A DNA stretch of 64,000 nucleotides from assembly GCF_003635115.1 (NCBI RefSeq), contig NZ_RBXJ01000001.1, positions 372,001-436,000 on the forward strand, written 5' to 3'. The position numbers were made by a program, and so were the translations under genes. Numbering within the stretch: position 1 is the first letter of the stretch; each line of letters opens with the position of its first letter. The notes beneath the pieces are model-generated. The model was not told where the DNA came from and did not search any database. It worked only from the letters and a program-made list of their open reading frames with translations. The DNA is from Microbacterium sp. AG1240 (GTDB lineage Bacteria > Actinomycetota > Actinomycetes > Actinomycetales > Microbacteriaceae). Shown here in pieces: positions 10,188 to 18,872 of the stretch.

Positions 10188-11161
10188 CATCCCGACCCGC
10201 GATCGACCCCGACGTGCTGGCGCCGGGGAACACCCCGGCGTCAGCCGTCGCGGGTTCGCGAACCCCCCGTCGGGCCACTGCTATCGCGGTGGCCCGACGG
10301 GCCACGCTCGTCGGCTGGGCGCTGCTCGTGCCGGCGCTGCTGGCCTACGTCGGCTTCGTGATCTGGCCGCTCATCCAGGGCGTGCAGTACTCGTTCTACG
10401 ACTGGAACGGCGTGGGCGTGGCCACCTGGGTCGGCGTCGAGAATTACCTGCGGGTGTTCACCGACCCCGACCTGCTCGGTGCGATCCGCAACGCGTTCCT
10501 GCTCATCGCCTTCTTCACGGTCATCCCGGTCAGCGTCGGGCTCGTGCTCGCGACGCTCATCCGCTCGATGAAGGCGGGCGCGTTCGCCAGCATCTCGCAG
10601 ACGATCCTCTTCCTCCCGCAGATCATCCCGCTCGCCGCAGCCGGTATCGCCTGGTCGTGGATGTACGCCCAGACCGGCGCGGTCAACCAGATCCTCAGCG
10701 GCGTGGGCCTGGGCTGGATCACCCGGTCGTGGCTCGCCGACTACACCACCGCGCTCCCCGCCGTGGGCCTCATCGGGTCGTGGGTGCTCACGGGTCTGTG
10801 CACCGTGCTCCTGCTCACCGGCATCGGCAAGATCGACGTCTCGCTCTACGAAGCGATCCGTCTGGACGGCGCCGGCTGGTGGCGTGAGTTCTTCACCATC
10901 ACGCTCCCGGGGTTGCGTCAGGAGATCGCCGTGCTCGTCACGCTGACGGTCATCGCCGCCCTCAGCAGCTTCGACATCATCTACACCTCCACCCAGGGAG
11001 GGCCCGGCCGGGCCACCCTCGTGCCGGGTCTGTCGATCTTCCGCATCGGGTTCACCCAGAGCGACGTCGGACTCGCCTCGGCGTTCGGCATCGTGCTGAT
11101 GGTGCTCATCCTCATCGTCGTGCTGCCCATCCAGCGCCTGTCCCGGACGGAATCCCGATGA
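10184..11161 (+). CDS. ABC sugar importer, permease 1
   Basis: A 325-residue CUT1 inner-membrane permease (MalF-like). After a ~40-residue polar N-terminus the first transmembrane helix begins at about ALLVPALLAYVGFVIWPL, and about six helices follow. The EAA loop is visible as YEAIRLDGAGWWREFFTITLPGLR near residue 225, the contact site for the ATPase. The GTG start overlaps the binding-protein stop (GTGA), and the stop overlaps the second permease (ATGA). No ATPase gene follows. Confidence 0.92.
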   Translation: MTSRPAIDPDVLAPGNTPASAVAGSRTPRRATAIAVARRATLVGWALLVPALLAYVGFVIWPLIQGVQYSFYDWNGVGVATWVGVENYLRVFTDPDLLGAIRNAFLLIAFFTVIPVSVGLVLATLIRSMKAGAFASISQTILFLPQIIPLAAAGIAWSWMYAQTGAVNQILSGVGLGWITRSWLADYTTALPAVGLIGSWVLTGLCTVLLLTGIGKIDVSLYEAIRLDGAGWWREFFTITLPGLRQEIAVLVTLTVIAALSSFDIIYTSTQGGPGRATLVPGLSIFRIGFTQSDVGLASAFGIVLMVLILIVVLPIQRLSRTESR

Positions 11162-11982
11162 TCGCCAACCGCACCGAGGTGATCCTCGGCCGGACGCTCC
11201 TCATCCTCGCCCTCATCCTCACCGTGATCCCGCTGGTGAGCATGCTCTCGGCCGCGCTCGCACCCGCCGACCGCAACCCGACCGGCATCGAGTGGCCGAG
11301 CGATCCGCAGTGGGGCAACTTCGTCACCGCCTTCGAGACGGGCAACGTGCTGCGGCTCATGGGATCGAGCACCCTCATCGTGCTGGGCGTCGTGCCGATC
11401 AGCCTGCTGATCGCGACCCTCGCCGGATACGCGCTGGGAGGCCTCCGCGTGAAGGGCGGTCGCGGCATCCTGATCTTCTTCGTGCTCGGTCTCACCATCC
11501 CGTTCGAGTCGCTCATCATCCCGCTCTACTACCAGGCGCAGGCGATGGGCACCCTGAATACGCAGTGGGCCGTCATCTTCCCGCTGATCGGTCTGTTCAT
11601 GCCGTTCAGCGTGTTCTGGATGCGCGCGCACTTCATCAACGTGCCGCCGGAGCTCGGCGAGGCGGCGCGGGTGGACGGAGCGAGCACGTGGCAGGAGTTC
11701 CGCCGCATCCAGCTTCCGCTCGCGATGCCCGCGCTCTCGGCGCTGGCGATCCTGCTGTTCATCTGGACCTGGAACCAGTTCATCCTGCCGGTGGTACTCA
11801 TCGCCGACCCGCTGAACCGCACGGTGGCCGGTGCGCTCACCTTCTTCCAGGGGCAGTACTCGCTCAGCATCCCCCTCCTCAACGCCGGAGCGCTCATCAT
11901 CATCACCCCCGCGATCGTGCTGTTCCTGATCTTCCAGCGACAGTTCATCAAGGCCTTGCTGCAGGGCGCGGTGAAGGGGTGA
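11158..11982 (+). CDS. ABC sugar importer, permease 2
   Basis: A 274-residue MalG-like permease with about six transmembrane helices and the EAA loop GEAARVDGASTWQEFRRIQL near residue 165. It is coupled to permease 1 by an ATGA overlap. The operon has no ATP-binding subunit, so a shared MsmK/MsiK-type ATPase encoded elsewhere must energise it, as known for CUT1 systems in actinobacteria. Confidence 0.92.
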   Translation: MIANRTEVILGRTLLILALILTVIPLVSMLSAALAPADRNPTGIEWPSDPQWGNFVTAFETGNVLRLMGSSTLIVLGVVPISLLIATLAGYALGGLRVKGGRGILIFFVLGLTIPFESLIIPLYYQAQAMGTLNTQWAVIFPLIGLFMPFSVFWMRAHFINVPPELGEAARVDGASTWQEFRRIQLPLAMPALSALAILLFIWTWNQFILPVVLIADPLNRTVAGALTFFQGQYSLSIPLLNAGALIIITPAIVLFLIFQRQFIKALLQGAVKG

Positions 11983-12031
11983 GCCCCCGCTCGCCCCTGG
12001 CCGCCGCCGCTCACCACGACAGGACACCCGT

Positions 12032-12994
12032 ATGACGTTCTCCCGACCGGACTCCTGGGTCTGGGACTTCTGGATCGCCCGCGACGGCGAGACGTTCCAC
12101 CTCTTCTACCTGCACGCGCCGCGCTCGCTCGGCGACCCCGACCTGCGGCACCGCAACGCCCGCATCGGGCACGCGGTCTCCACCGACCTGCGCGACTGGG
12201 ACGACCTCGGGGTGGTGATCGGACCCGGACCCGACGGGTCGATCGACGCGTCGGCCGTGTGGACTGGATGCGTCGTCCGCGACGACGCGCGCTGGCTGAT
12301 GTTCTACACGGGGTCGCGGTTCTTCCGCGACGGCGAGATCACGAACGTCGAGACCGTGGCGATGGCCGAGTCGAGCGACCTGAACGACTGGACGAAGCTG
12401 CCCTTCGCGCTGAGCGCCGACCCCGAGCGCTACGAGGTGCTCGCCGACGGCACCTGGCACGAGGAGGCGTGGCGCGACCCGTGGGTCTTCCGCGTCGGAG
12501 ACGAGTGGCACATGCTGCTGACGGCCAGGGCGCGCGGCGCCGCCGACGACCGCGACCGCGGCGTCATCGCCCGTGCACGATCGCGCGACCTGGTCGAGTG
12601 GACGGTCGAGGCGCGGGTCTCGGCTCCGGGCTCGGGGTTCGCGCACCTCGAGGTGCCGCAGGTGGTGTCGGGCGACGGCGTGGAGGTCGTGATCTTCTCG
12701 TGCGACAGCGCCCACCTCGCCGGCGACCGCGCCGGCCAGCGGGGCGGCATCTGGGTGGCGCGACGCGACCCAGAGACGGGGTGGATCGACGCGGGCGAGG
12801 CTCGTCTGCTCGTGGATGAGAGCCTCTACGCCGGGCGGATCGTGCGCGACACCGACGGAGCGCTGTCTCTGATGGGGTTCGAGAACATGGTCGACGGATC
12901 GTTCGAGGGCCGCATCGGCGACCCGCGGAGGCTCGAAGCCGACGACGACGGACTGCTGGTGCTCGCCGGCGACCGGGAAGGTGCACGCGCATGA
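12032..12994 (+). CDS. Five-bladed beta-propeller glycosidase (GH32/GH43/GH68-like)
   Basis: A 320-residue intracellular glycoside hydrolase, judged from a repeated WxxFY/LFY-type blade pattern (HLFYLHAP, WLMFYTGS, WHMLLTAR). Candidate catalytic residues are Asp12 in WVWDFW, the Arg-Asp-Pro triplet at 148-150 (AWRDPWVF) and Glu207 in HLEVPQVV. The RDP triplet favours the GH32/GH68 branch (fructosidases), while the short length and context would also suit a GH43-like arabinosidase. No signal peptide is present. The gene follows the permeases by 49 bp and overlaps the esterase-like gene. Substrate specificity is uncertain. Confidence 0.72.
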   Translation: MTFSRPDSWVWDFWIARDGETFHLFYLHAPRSLGDPDLRHRNARIGHAVSTDLRDWDDLGVVIGPGPDGSIDASAVWTGCVVRDDARWLMFYTGSRFFRDGEITNVETVAMAESSDLNDWTKLPFALSADPERYEVLADGTWHEEAWRDPWVFRVGDEWHMLLTARARGAADDRDRGVIARARSRDLVEWTVEARVSAPGSGFAHLEVPQVVSGDGVEVVIFSCDSAHLAGDRAGQRGGIWVARRDPETGWIDAGEARLLVDESLYAGRIVRDTDGALSLMGFENMVDGSFEGRIGDPRRLEADDDGLLVLAGDREGARA

Positions 12995-14148
12995 TCGCCA
13001 TCGACGGCAGCGCTGATGCCCGGTTCGACCGGGTCATCGACGCCTTCGGCTCGGCCTTCGACGGGCGCCCCGACATGGGGGCAGCGCTCGCCGTGCGCGT
13101 CGACGGACAGCCCGTGGTCGACGTCTGGGCGGGCGTGGCGGATGCTGAGACGGGCGCGCCCTGGCGCGAGGACACCGTCAGCGTGGTCTTCTCCTGCACC
13201 AAGGGGCTCATGTCGATCCTCGCCGCCCGCGCCGTCGAGCGCGGCGATCTGCGATACGGCGACCCCGTGGTGGGGCTCTGGCCCGAGTTCGGCGTCGGCG
13301 GCAAGCGGGGCGCGACCGTGGCCGACCTTCTCGCGCACCGCGCGGGTCTGTCGGCGCCGCGCGTCGACCTCTCGGAAGACGACATCGTCGACTGGGCGCG
13401 CGTGACCGGGGTGCTCGCCCAACAGGAACCGCTGTGGACCCCGGGAGACGAGTACGCCTACCACGCGATCACACACGGCTGGCTCATCGGCGAGGTGCTG
13501 CGTCGACGCACCGGCCGCTCGGTGGGCGACCTCTTCCGCGACGAGGTCGCAGGCCCCCTCGGCGCCGACGCCTGGATCGGGCTGCCCGCGGCGATCGAGC
13601 CGCGCGTGGCGCCGATGCGGATCGGCGCGACCCTCGCCGCCGCGACGGAGGAGATGCTCCGGCCCGACGGCGGCCGGTCGTGGCCCGCGCGGGCGATGAC
13701 CCTCGGAGGGGCGCTGCCGGCGTCCCTCGTCGGCGACGGCATCGGCTTCAACTCGCCGCGTGTGCGGGCGGCCGAGATCCCCGGCGCTGGTGGCGTCGCG
13801 TCGGCGCGGGCCCTGGCGGCGATCTGGTCGGCGACCGTGACCCCGACCGACGGGGTGCGCCTGCTCGGCGACGAGGCGCGGGCGGCCGCGACCGTGCCGG
13901 TGAGCTCCGGACGCCCCTTCTTCGAGGCCGCGCCCCCGTGGCCGCGCTGGGGCATGGGGTTCCAGCTCGACTCCGAGGCGCGGCGCTACCTCTCGCCCGA
14001 CGGCTTCGGCCACGACGGTGCGGGCGGACAGGTGGCCTTCGCCGATCCGGGTCGCCGCGTGGGCTTCTCCTTCGTGACGAACCTGATGGAGGCCGGCGAC
14101 GACCGCGGCACCCGGATCGTCGCGGCGCTCGCCGACGCCCTCGCCTGA
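12991..14148 (+). CDS. Serine hydrolase of the class C beta-lactamase/esterase fold
   Basis: A 385-residue protein with the SxxK motif SCTK (Ser68, Lys71) and a later YAYH (~residue 153) at the YxN position, as in EstB-like esterases; C-terminal GHDGAGGQVAFADP matches the HxG-like region. Such enzymes hydrolyse esters or amides rather than beta-lactams. It lacks a signal peptide and starts within the glycosidase stop codon (ATGA). Its place in the sugar operon suggests deacylation of acylated oligosaccharides, which is inference. Confidence 0.8.
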   Translation: MIAIDGSADARFDRVIDAFGSAFDGRPDMGAALAVRVDGQPVVDVWAGVADAETGAPWREDTVSVVFSCTKGLMSILAARAVERGDLRYGDPVVGLWPEFGVGGKRGATVADLLAHRAGLSAPRVDLSEDDIVDWARVTGVLAQQEPLWTPGDEYAYHAITHGWLIGEVLRRRTGRSVGDLFRDEVAGPLGADAWIGLPAAIEPRVAPMRIGATLAAATEEMLRPDGGRSWPARAMTLGGALPASLVGDGIGFNSPRVRAAEIPGAGGVASARALAAIWSATVTPTDGVRLLGDEARAAATVPVSSGRPFFEAAPPWPRWGMGFQLDSEARRYLSPDGFGHDGAGGQVAFADPGRRVGFSFVTNLMEAGDDRGTRIVAALADALA

Positions 14149-14167
14149 CAGCATCCGGAGAAAGGTC

Positions 14168-14195
14168 TTGCATCGTGGCGCCGTTCTGCTACGAA
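14168..14195 (+). promoter_or_regulatory. Possible promoter of the quinone-reductase-like gene
   Basis: TTGCAT (14168-14173) and TACGAA (14190-14195) are separated by 16 bp, leaving a ~75 nt leader before the GTG at 14273. Confidence 0.4.
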
Positions 14196-14272
14196 TAGCT
14201 CTACGACGACCGGCTTCCGGTCCGGCCGCCGGGTGACGCACTGTCGCGTGCTTCGACGAAGGGTCGTGGATC

Positions 14273-15265
14273 GTGTCCAAGAAACCGCCTCGCACGGATG
14301 TCTACGAGTACGACGAGCTGGGCGGCGCCGACGTCCTGCAGCTGAGGACGCACGATCTCCCTTCGCCGGGCCCGGGCGAGGTGACCGTCGAGGTGATCAG
14401 CGCCGGCATCAGCCACATCGACGGGTTCCTGCGGACGGGCCGCGAGTCGGCCTGGGAGGAGGACTGGCCGCGACGGTCGGGCAGCGAGTTCGCCGGCGTG
14501 GTCGTCGCGCGCGGCGACGGCGTCACGGCGTTCTCCCTCGGCCAGGACGTCATCGGGCACGTCTCGAGCGGCGCGCACGCGACGTACCTGAACGTGCCGA
14601 CCGCCGCCCTCGTGCGAAAGCCCCGCGAGGTGACGTGGGAGGTCGCGGGCGGCCTCTACCTCGCCGGAGCCACCGCGCTCACGGTGCTCGACGAGCTGCG
14701 CATCGGAGCCGACGACACCGTGGTCATCTCCGCCGCTGCCGGCGGGGTGGGCAGCATCGAGGCGCAGGTCGCGAAGCACCTCGGGGCAAGAGTGATCGGA
14801 ACGTGCGGGGAGCGCAACTTCGACTATCTCCGTCAGCTCGGCATCAAGCCCGTCAAATACGGCGACGGCCTCGTCGACCGCATCCGCCGCGCGGCGGACG
14901 GCCGCCCCATCACGGCCATGATCGACAACTTCGGCAAAGACGGCCACGAGCTGCTTCCCCAGCTCGGCATCCCCGCGGGCCGCTACCGCTCGAGCGCCGA
15001 CCGACGCGACATCGAGCTGCGCCTGCTCGACAGCGACCCCGAGGCGGTCGCGAAGGGCACAGATCTGCTGCGCCGCGTCGCCGAGCTCGCCCGCGTCCGC
15101 GCGTTCACCCTGCTCGTCTCGGGCTTCTACCCGCTCGCCGAGATCGCCGACGCCTACAACGATCTCGACAAGCTGCACTCGCGCGGCAAGGTCATCCTCG
15201 CCACGCACCCGGTCACGACGGCCCGCACCCCGAACGCCCGCCAGATCCACGAAGCCGCCCTGTGA
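14273..15265 (+). CDS. Zinc-free medium-chain dehydrogenase (NADPH:quinone reductase-like)
   Basis: A 330-residue medium-chain dehydrogenase/reductase. The N-terminal GroES-like domain (YEYDELGGADVLQL, then SAGISHIDGFLRTG) lacks the zinc-ligand cysteines of alcohol dehydrogenases. The Rossmann domain begins at AAAGGVGSIEAQVAKHLGA (~residue 158), typical of NADPH-dependent quinone reductases. The second half is less conserved. It has its own promoter-like sequence and faces the Ebo-type operon across a terminator hairpin, so it is probably a separate transcription unit. Confidence 0.83.
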   Translation: MSKKPPRTDVYEYDELGGADVLQLRTHDLPSPGPGEVTVEVISAGISHIDGFLRTGRESAWEEDWPRRSGSEFAGVVVARGDGVTAFSLGQDVIGHVSSGAHATYLNVPTAALVRKPREVTWEVAGGLYLAGATALTVLDELRIGADDTVVISAAAGGVGSIEAQVAKHLGARVIGTCGERNFDYLRQLGIKPVKYGDGLVDRIRRAADGRPITAMIDNFGKDGHELLPQLGIPAGRYRSSADRRDIELRLLDSDPEAVAKGTDLLRRVAELARVRAFTLLVSGFYPLAEIADAYNDLDKLHSRGKVILATHPVTTARTPNARQIHEAAL

Positions 15266-15290
15266 CGCCCGTGCGGTGCGGAGGAGATGT

Positions 15291-15333
15291 GCAGGCGGGA
15301 GGGCGTACGCCCCCGGGTTCTCCTCCCGTCTGC
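15291..15333. terminator. Terminator hairpin between convergent units
   Basis: Arms GCAGGCGGGAGG (15291-15302) and CCTCCCGTCTGC (15322-15333) pair at 11 of 12 positions. They separate the quinone-reductase-like gene from the end of the Ebo-type operon. Confidence 0.55.
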
Positions 15334-15375
15334 GCGACTCCTCCCGTGTGACCGCGGGCGAAGCCGGATGCGGCG

Positions 15376-16800
15376 TCAGACGCGCGAACTGCGCCGGGTC
15401 GGCGCGTTCACCGGCGAACCGTGGGCGGCCAGGACGAGGTCGCGCACGTCGGTCGCGGCGACCGAGGTGACGCTGTCGTCGAGCAGCGCCGCATCCGAGC
15501 ACAGCAGCAGCGGGGTGTCGGCCGCAGACTCCGGCAGGCGGCCGTGGGTGCCGCGCACCCACGAGGGGTCGAGCGGCACGGTGCTCATCGCGTAGCGCAG
15601 GCCGAGCTTCTTCTTGACCAGGTTGAGGCCCGCTTTGGCCTTCGCGAGGCGGTCGGCGGGGTCGAAGAACAGCTCGGCCGGGTCGTACCCGGGCTTGCGG
15701 TGGATATCGACTCCGCGCGCGTACTCGGGGGCGAGGTCGTCGTCGAGCCAGAAGTAGTAGGTGAACCAGGCGCCGGGCTCGGCGACCACGACGAGTTCGC
15801 CCGACCGCTCGTGGTCGAGTCCGTACGCGGCCTGCGCCTCGCGGTCGAGCACCTCGTCGACACCGGGGAGCGCCCGCAGCAACGAGGCGACTCGCGCGAT
15901 GTCGCTCTCGTCGTCAACGTAGACGTGCGCGACCTGGTGGTCGGCGACGGCGAAGGCGCGCGAGGTCCACGGGTCGAGCTGTTCGCCGCCGTCCTGCACG
16001 TACACCTCGAGCAGGCCCTCGCGCCGCAGCGCCCGGTTGATGTCGACGGGTCGGTCGGCGTCGGCGATGCCGTACTCCGCCAGTGCGACGACGGTGTAGC
16101 CGCGGGCCTCCGCGTCGTCGAGCAGCGGCGCCAGCGCGGTGTCGAGCTCGCGCGCGGCGCGGTCGGCCTCGGGCGAGTTCGGACCGAAGCGCTGCAGGTC
16201 GTAGTCGAGGTGCGGGAGATAGGACATGACCAGCTCGGGAGCGGGGGAGCCCCACCGCTCGCTCAGCATGCCGCGGGTCGCGTCGATGAGCCACTGCGAC
16301 GAGGCGATGGTCGCCGTCGGCCCCCAGTACTGGAAGAGCGGGAAGTCGCCGAGGTCGCGCACGAGCGGGTCGTGCAACGCCGCCGGGCGCACGTAGGCGT
16401 CGGGGCTCTTGCGCCCGTCGGCGTGGTAGATCGGTCGCGGGGTCACGGTCACGTCGGTCGTCGCACCCATCGCGTACCACCAGCCCAGGTTCGCCGCGCG
16501 GTAGCTCGAGTCGCGGCGTCGCGCCGTCTCCCACAGCTTCTCGCCGGCGACGAGCTTGTTGTGCTGCCGCCACAGCATCGGGTCGCCGAGCCCGCGGAAA
16601 TACCATCCGTTGCCGACGATGCCGTGCTCGCGCGGCATGGTTCCGGTGAGGATCGTCGACTGCACGCTGCACGTGACGGCCGGAAGGACCGTCTCGAGCT
16701 GCACGGTGCGGCCGCGGTCGCCGAGGGCGCGCAGCCGCGGCATGGCGGCGAGGGCGCGCGGGGTCAGGCCGACGATGTCGAGGAGGAGGACGTTCTTCAT
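15376..16800 (-). CDS. Alkaline-phosphatase-superfamily phosphodiesterase (EboF-like)
   Basis: A 474-residue member of the nucleotide pyrophosphatase/phosphodiesterase branch. Asp8 (LLLDIVGL) and the likely nucleophile Thr43 (LPAVTCSVQSTILTG) fit the metal site. Two other canonical motifs differ: where phosphodiesterases have DxxGHxxGP this protein has Asp199 with Gln203 at the histidine position, and the usual SDHG reads AEYG (241-244). A VADHQVAHVYV segment follows. This deviation appears characteristic of the EboF-like subfamily, so the reaction may not be standard phosphodiester cleavage. It is the last gene of the operon; its ATG overlaps the EboE stop. Confidence 0.78.
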   Translation of the reverse strand: MKNVLLLDIVGLTPRALAAMPRLRALGDRGRTVQLETVLPAVTCSVQSTILTGTMPREHGIVGNGWYFRGLGDPMLWRQHNKLVAGEKLWETARRRDSSYRAANLGWWYAMGATTDVTVTPRPIYHADGRKSPDAYVRPAALHDPLVRDLGDFPLFQYWGPTATIASSQWLIDATRGMLSERWGSPAPELVMSYLPHLDYDLQRFGPNSPEADRAARELDTALAPLLDDAEARGYTVVALAEYGIADADRPVDINRALRREGLLEVYVQDGGEQLDPWTSRAFAVADHQVAHVYVDDESDIARVASLLRALPGVDEVLDREAQAAYGLDHERSGELVVVAEPGAWFTYYFWLDDDLAPEYARGVDIHRKPGYDPAELFFDPADRLAKAKAGLNLVKKKLGLRYAMSTVPLDPSWVRGTHGRLPESAADTPLLLCSDAALLDDSVTSVAATDVRDLVLAAHGSPVNAPTRRSSRV

Positions 16801-17957
16801 GATGGGGTGACCTCTGCGGGGAGTGTGAGGGCGGGGGCGAGCTGGGTGATCGCCCAGCGGAGTTCGGCGGCGATGCCCTCGACGAGCGAGTCGGGCTGCA
16901 GGTGGTCGGGGAGCACCGTCCACGTGTAGGTCTCGACGTCGAGGTGCGCCTCGCGGCCGTGCGGGGTCTGCAGCACGGCGTCGACGGCGGCGCGCAGCAC
17001 CTCTGTGGTGGCGCGCAGGGGCGGGGCGGGGGTCGCGTGCAGGGGGATGTGCACGTGCACCCGCCACGGCCGATCCGTCGGCCACGCGGGGTCGGCCGCG
17101 AGCACCTCGGGCAGGTCGTCGGCGGCGAACTCGGCGACGGATGCGGCGGGCCGCGCGCGCACCTGGTGCACGTAGCGCGCTTCGGCGAACGGGGCGAGGG
17201 CCTCCCGCGCCCCGTCGGCGGAGGGGTCGGTCAGTTCGAGCGCGACCGACGCCTGCACCTTCACGATGCGCACGCCCGCCCGCTCGGCCGCAGCGACCGC
17301 GGCGGCGGGGTCGGCGAACGACACGGCGAGGTGGCAGGTGTCCAGGCACAGGCCCAGGAGTCCGTCGGCCGAGAGGTGCGGGCGGGCGCCCAACCAGGCC
17401 ACCACGTCGGCGACGTCGTCGAGGATGCAGCCGGGCTCCGGCTCGATGCCGACGCGCACGGTGCGTCCGGTGCGCCGTTCGATCTCGCGCAGACCGTCGG
17501 CCAGGGCGCCCAGCGCGGCCTCCGCGGCGGCGTCGGCCGCCGCATCCCATCCCTCCCGCCACCCGAGCGGCAGCGTCGAGATGCTTCCCGATGCCCCCTC
17601 GGGCAGCAGCTCGGCGAGAAGGGTCGCGCAGTCGAGCGTGTACCGCAGGCGCTCGGCGGTCGTCCAGTCGGGCCGGTAGACCGCGAGCTTCACCACGTCG
17701 TCGTGGAACCCGCGATAGGGGAACGCGTTGATCGTGCGCAGCGTGAGCGCATTGCGATCCAGCGCGGTCGACAGCCGCGCGCGGGTCGAGGCGTCGGCGG
17801 CCAGAACCGCGGCGGTCTCGGCCGGGATCCAGAGTCCGACCCCGAGGGTGGCGAGTCCCGCCGCAGCGCGCACGGGGCCGGCGTGCACGTCGAGCTGCTC
17901 GATGATGCCGTCGAGGTCTTCGGCCGGGTGCACGTTGGTGCAGTACGACAGCTCCAC
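16797..17957 (-). CDS. eboE: EboE-like TIM-barrel protein
   Basis: A 386-residue protein recognised as the EboE 'metabolite traffic' family, related to xylose-isomerase-like TIM barrels. Hallmarks are the N-terminus LSYCTNVHPAEDLDGIIEQL, TINAFPYRGFHDDVVKLAVY near residue 85, STLPLGWREGW and VGIEPEPGCILDD near residue 165, and LGLCLDTCHLAVSF near 205. EboE proteins belong to conserved Ebo clusters that in cyanobacteria are needed for moving the scytonemin precursor to the periplasm; its reaction is unknown. The GTG start lies 2 bp after the TatD-family stop, and its TGA overlaps the next ATG. Confidence 0.82.
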   Translation of the reverse strand: MELSYCTNVHPAEDLDGIIEQLDVHAGPVRAAAGLATLGVGLWIPAETAAVLAADASTRARLSTALDRNALTLRTINAFPYRGFHDDVVKLAVYRPDWTTAERLRYTLDCATLLAELLPEGASGSISTLPLGWREGWDAAADAAAEAALGALADGLREIERRTGRTVRVGIEPEPGCILDDVADVVAWLGARPHLSADGLLGLCLDTCHLAVSFADPAAAVAAAERAGVRIVKVQASVALELTDPSADGAREALAPFAEARYVHQVRARPAASVAEFAADDLPEVLAADPAWPTDRPWRVHVHIPLHATPAPPLRATTEVLRAAVDAVLQTPHGREAHLDVETYTWTVLPDHLQPDSLVEGIAAELRWAITQLAPALTLPAEVTPS

Positions 17958-17959
17958 GC

Positions 17960-18844
17960 TCAGGCCTCGCGACGCGACGCGACTCCGCGCAGCACGGAGT
18001 TGCCCTCGAAGAGGTCGGGCCCCTGGCGCTCGGGCTCGAAGCCGGGCACGGGATCGAGGATGAGTCGGCCGCTCTGGCCGTAGAAGTCGACCGGGTTCTG
18101 CCACAGCACGCGGTCGACGTCGGCGGCGGTGAAGCCCGCGTCGAGCATGGCCCGACCGGTCTTGGCGGTCTTGAGGGGGTCGGAGCGCCCCCAGTCGGCG
18201 GCGGAGTTCACGATGACCCGGTCGAGACCGATGCGCTGCATGATCGCCACGACCCGCTGCTCGTCCATCTTGGTGTCGGGGTAGATCGAGAAGCCCATCC
18301 ACGCCCCGCTGTCGGCGACCATGTCGACGCAGGTCTCGTTGAGGTGGTCGACCAGCAGGTGCTCGACGGGCAGCCCCGACTCGATCGCCACGTCGAGCGT
18401 GCGGCGCGTGCCGGTGACCTTGTCGCGGTGAGGGGTGTGCACGAGCGCGGGCAGTTCGTACTCGATCGCGAGGGCGAGGTGCTGCGAGAGGATGTCGTCC
18501 TCCTCGGGCGTCATGGAGTCGTACCCCGTCTCGCCGACCGCCACGACGCCGTCCTTCACCAGGTAGCGCGGCAGGTGCTCCATCACCTCGCGGCAGCGGG
18601 GGTCGTTCGCCTCCTTCGGGTTGAGCGCGATCGTGCAGTGGTGCCGGATGCCGAACTGCGCGGCGCGGAACCTCTCCCACCCGATCAGCGCGTCGAAGTA
18701 GTCGATGAACGACCCGACGGTGGTGCGCGGTTGCCCGAGCCAGAAGGCGGGCTCGACGAGGGCGCGGACGCCGGCGTCGTACATGGCCTCGTAGTCGTCG
18801 GTCGTGCGGGAGGTCATGTGGATGTGCGGGTCGAAGATGCGCAT
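17960..18844 (-). CDS. TatD-family metal-dependent hydrolase (EboB-like)
   Basis: A 294-residue amidohydrolase-superfamily protein. Metal-binding residues are visible in order: FDPHIHMTS (His6/His8 region), AVGETGYDS, ALVHTPHRDK, LLVDHLNE and VNSAADWGRSD. TatD proteins are nucleases or amidohydrolases, but this variant belongs to the Ebo group (EboB), whose substrate is unknown. The ATG has a GAAAGG Shine-Dalgarno sequence and lies 28 bp after the fused TIM-EboA gene. It is part of one minus-strand operon from 22377 to 15376. Confidence 0.83.
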   Translation of the reverse strand: MRIFDPHIHMTSRTTDDYEAMYDAGVRALVEPAFWLGQPRTTVGSFIDYFDALIGWERFRAAQFGIRHHCTIALNPKEANDPRCREVMEHLPRYLVKDGVVAVGETGYDSMTPEEDDILSQHLALAIEYELPALVHTPHRDKVTGTRRTLDVAIESGLPVEHLLVDHLNETCVDMVADSGAWMGFSIYPDTKMDEQRVVAIMQRIGLDRVIVNSAADWGRSDPLKTAKTGRAMLDAGFTAADVDRVLWQNPVDFYGQSGRLILDPVPGFEPERQGPDLFEGNSVLRGVASRREA

Positions 18845-18872
18845 CGGTTCGCCTTTCGGGAAGAGGGACGGG

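Noticed and set aside
12991..14148. Beta-lactamase resistance gene
   Set aside because: The SxxK fold is present but there is no signal peptide and the motif set and operon fit an esterase-like hydrolase.
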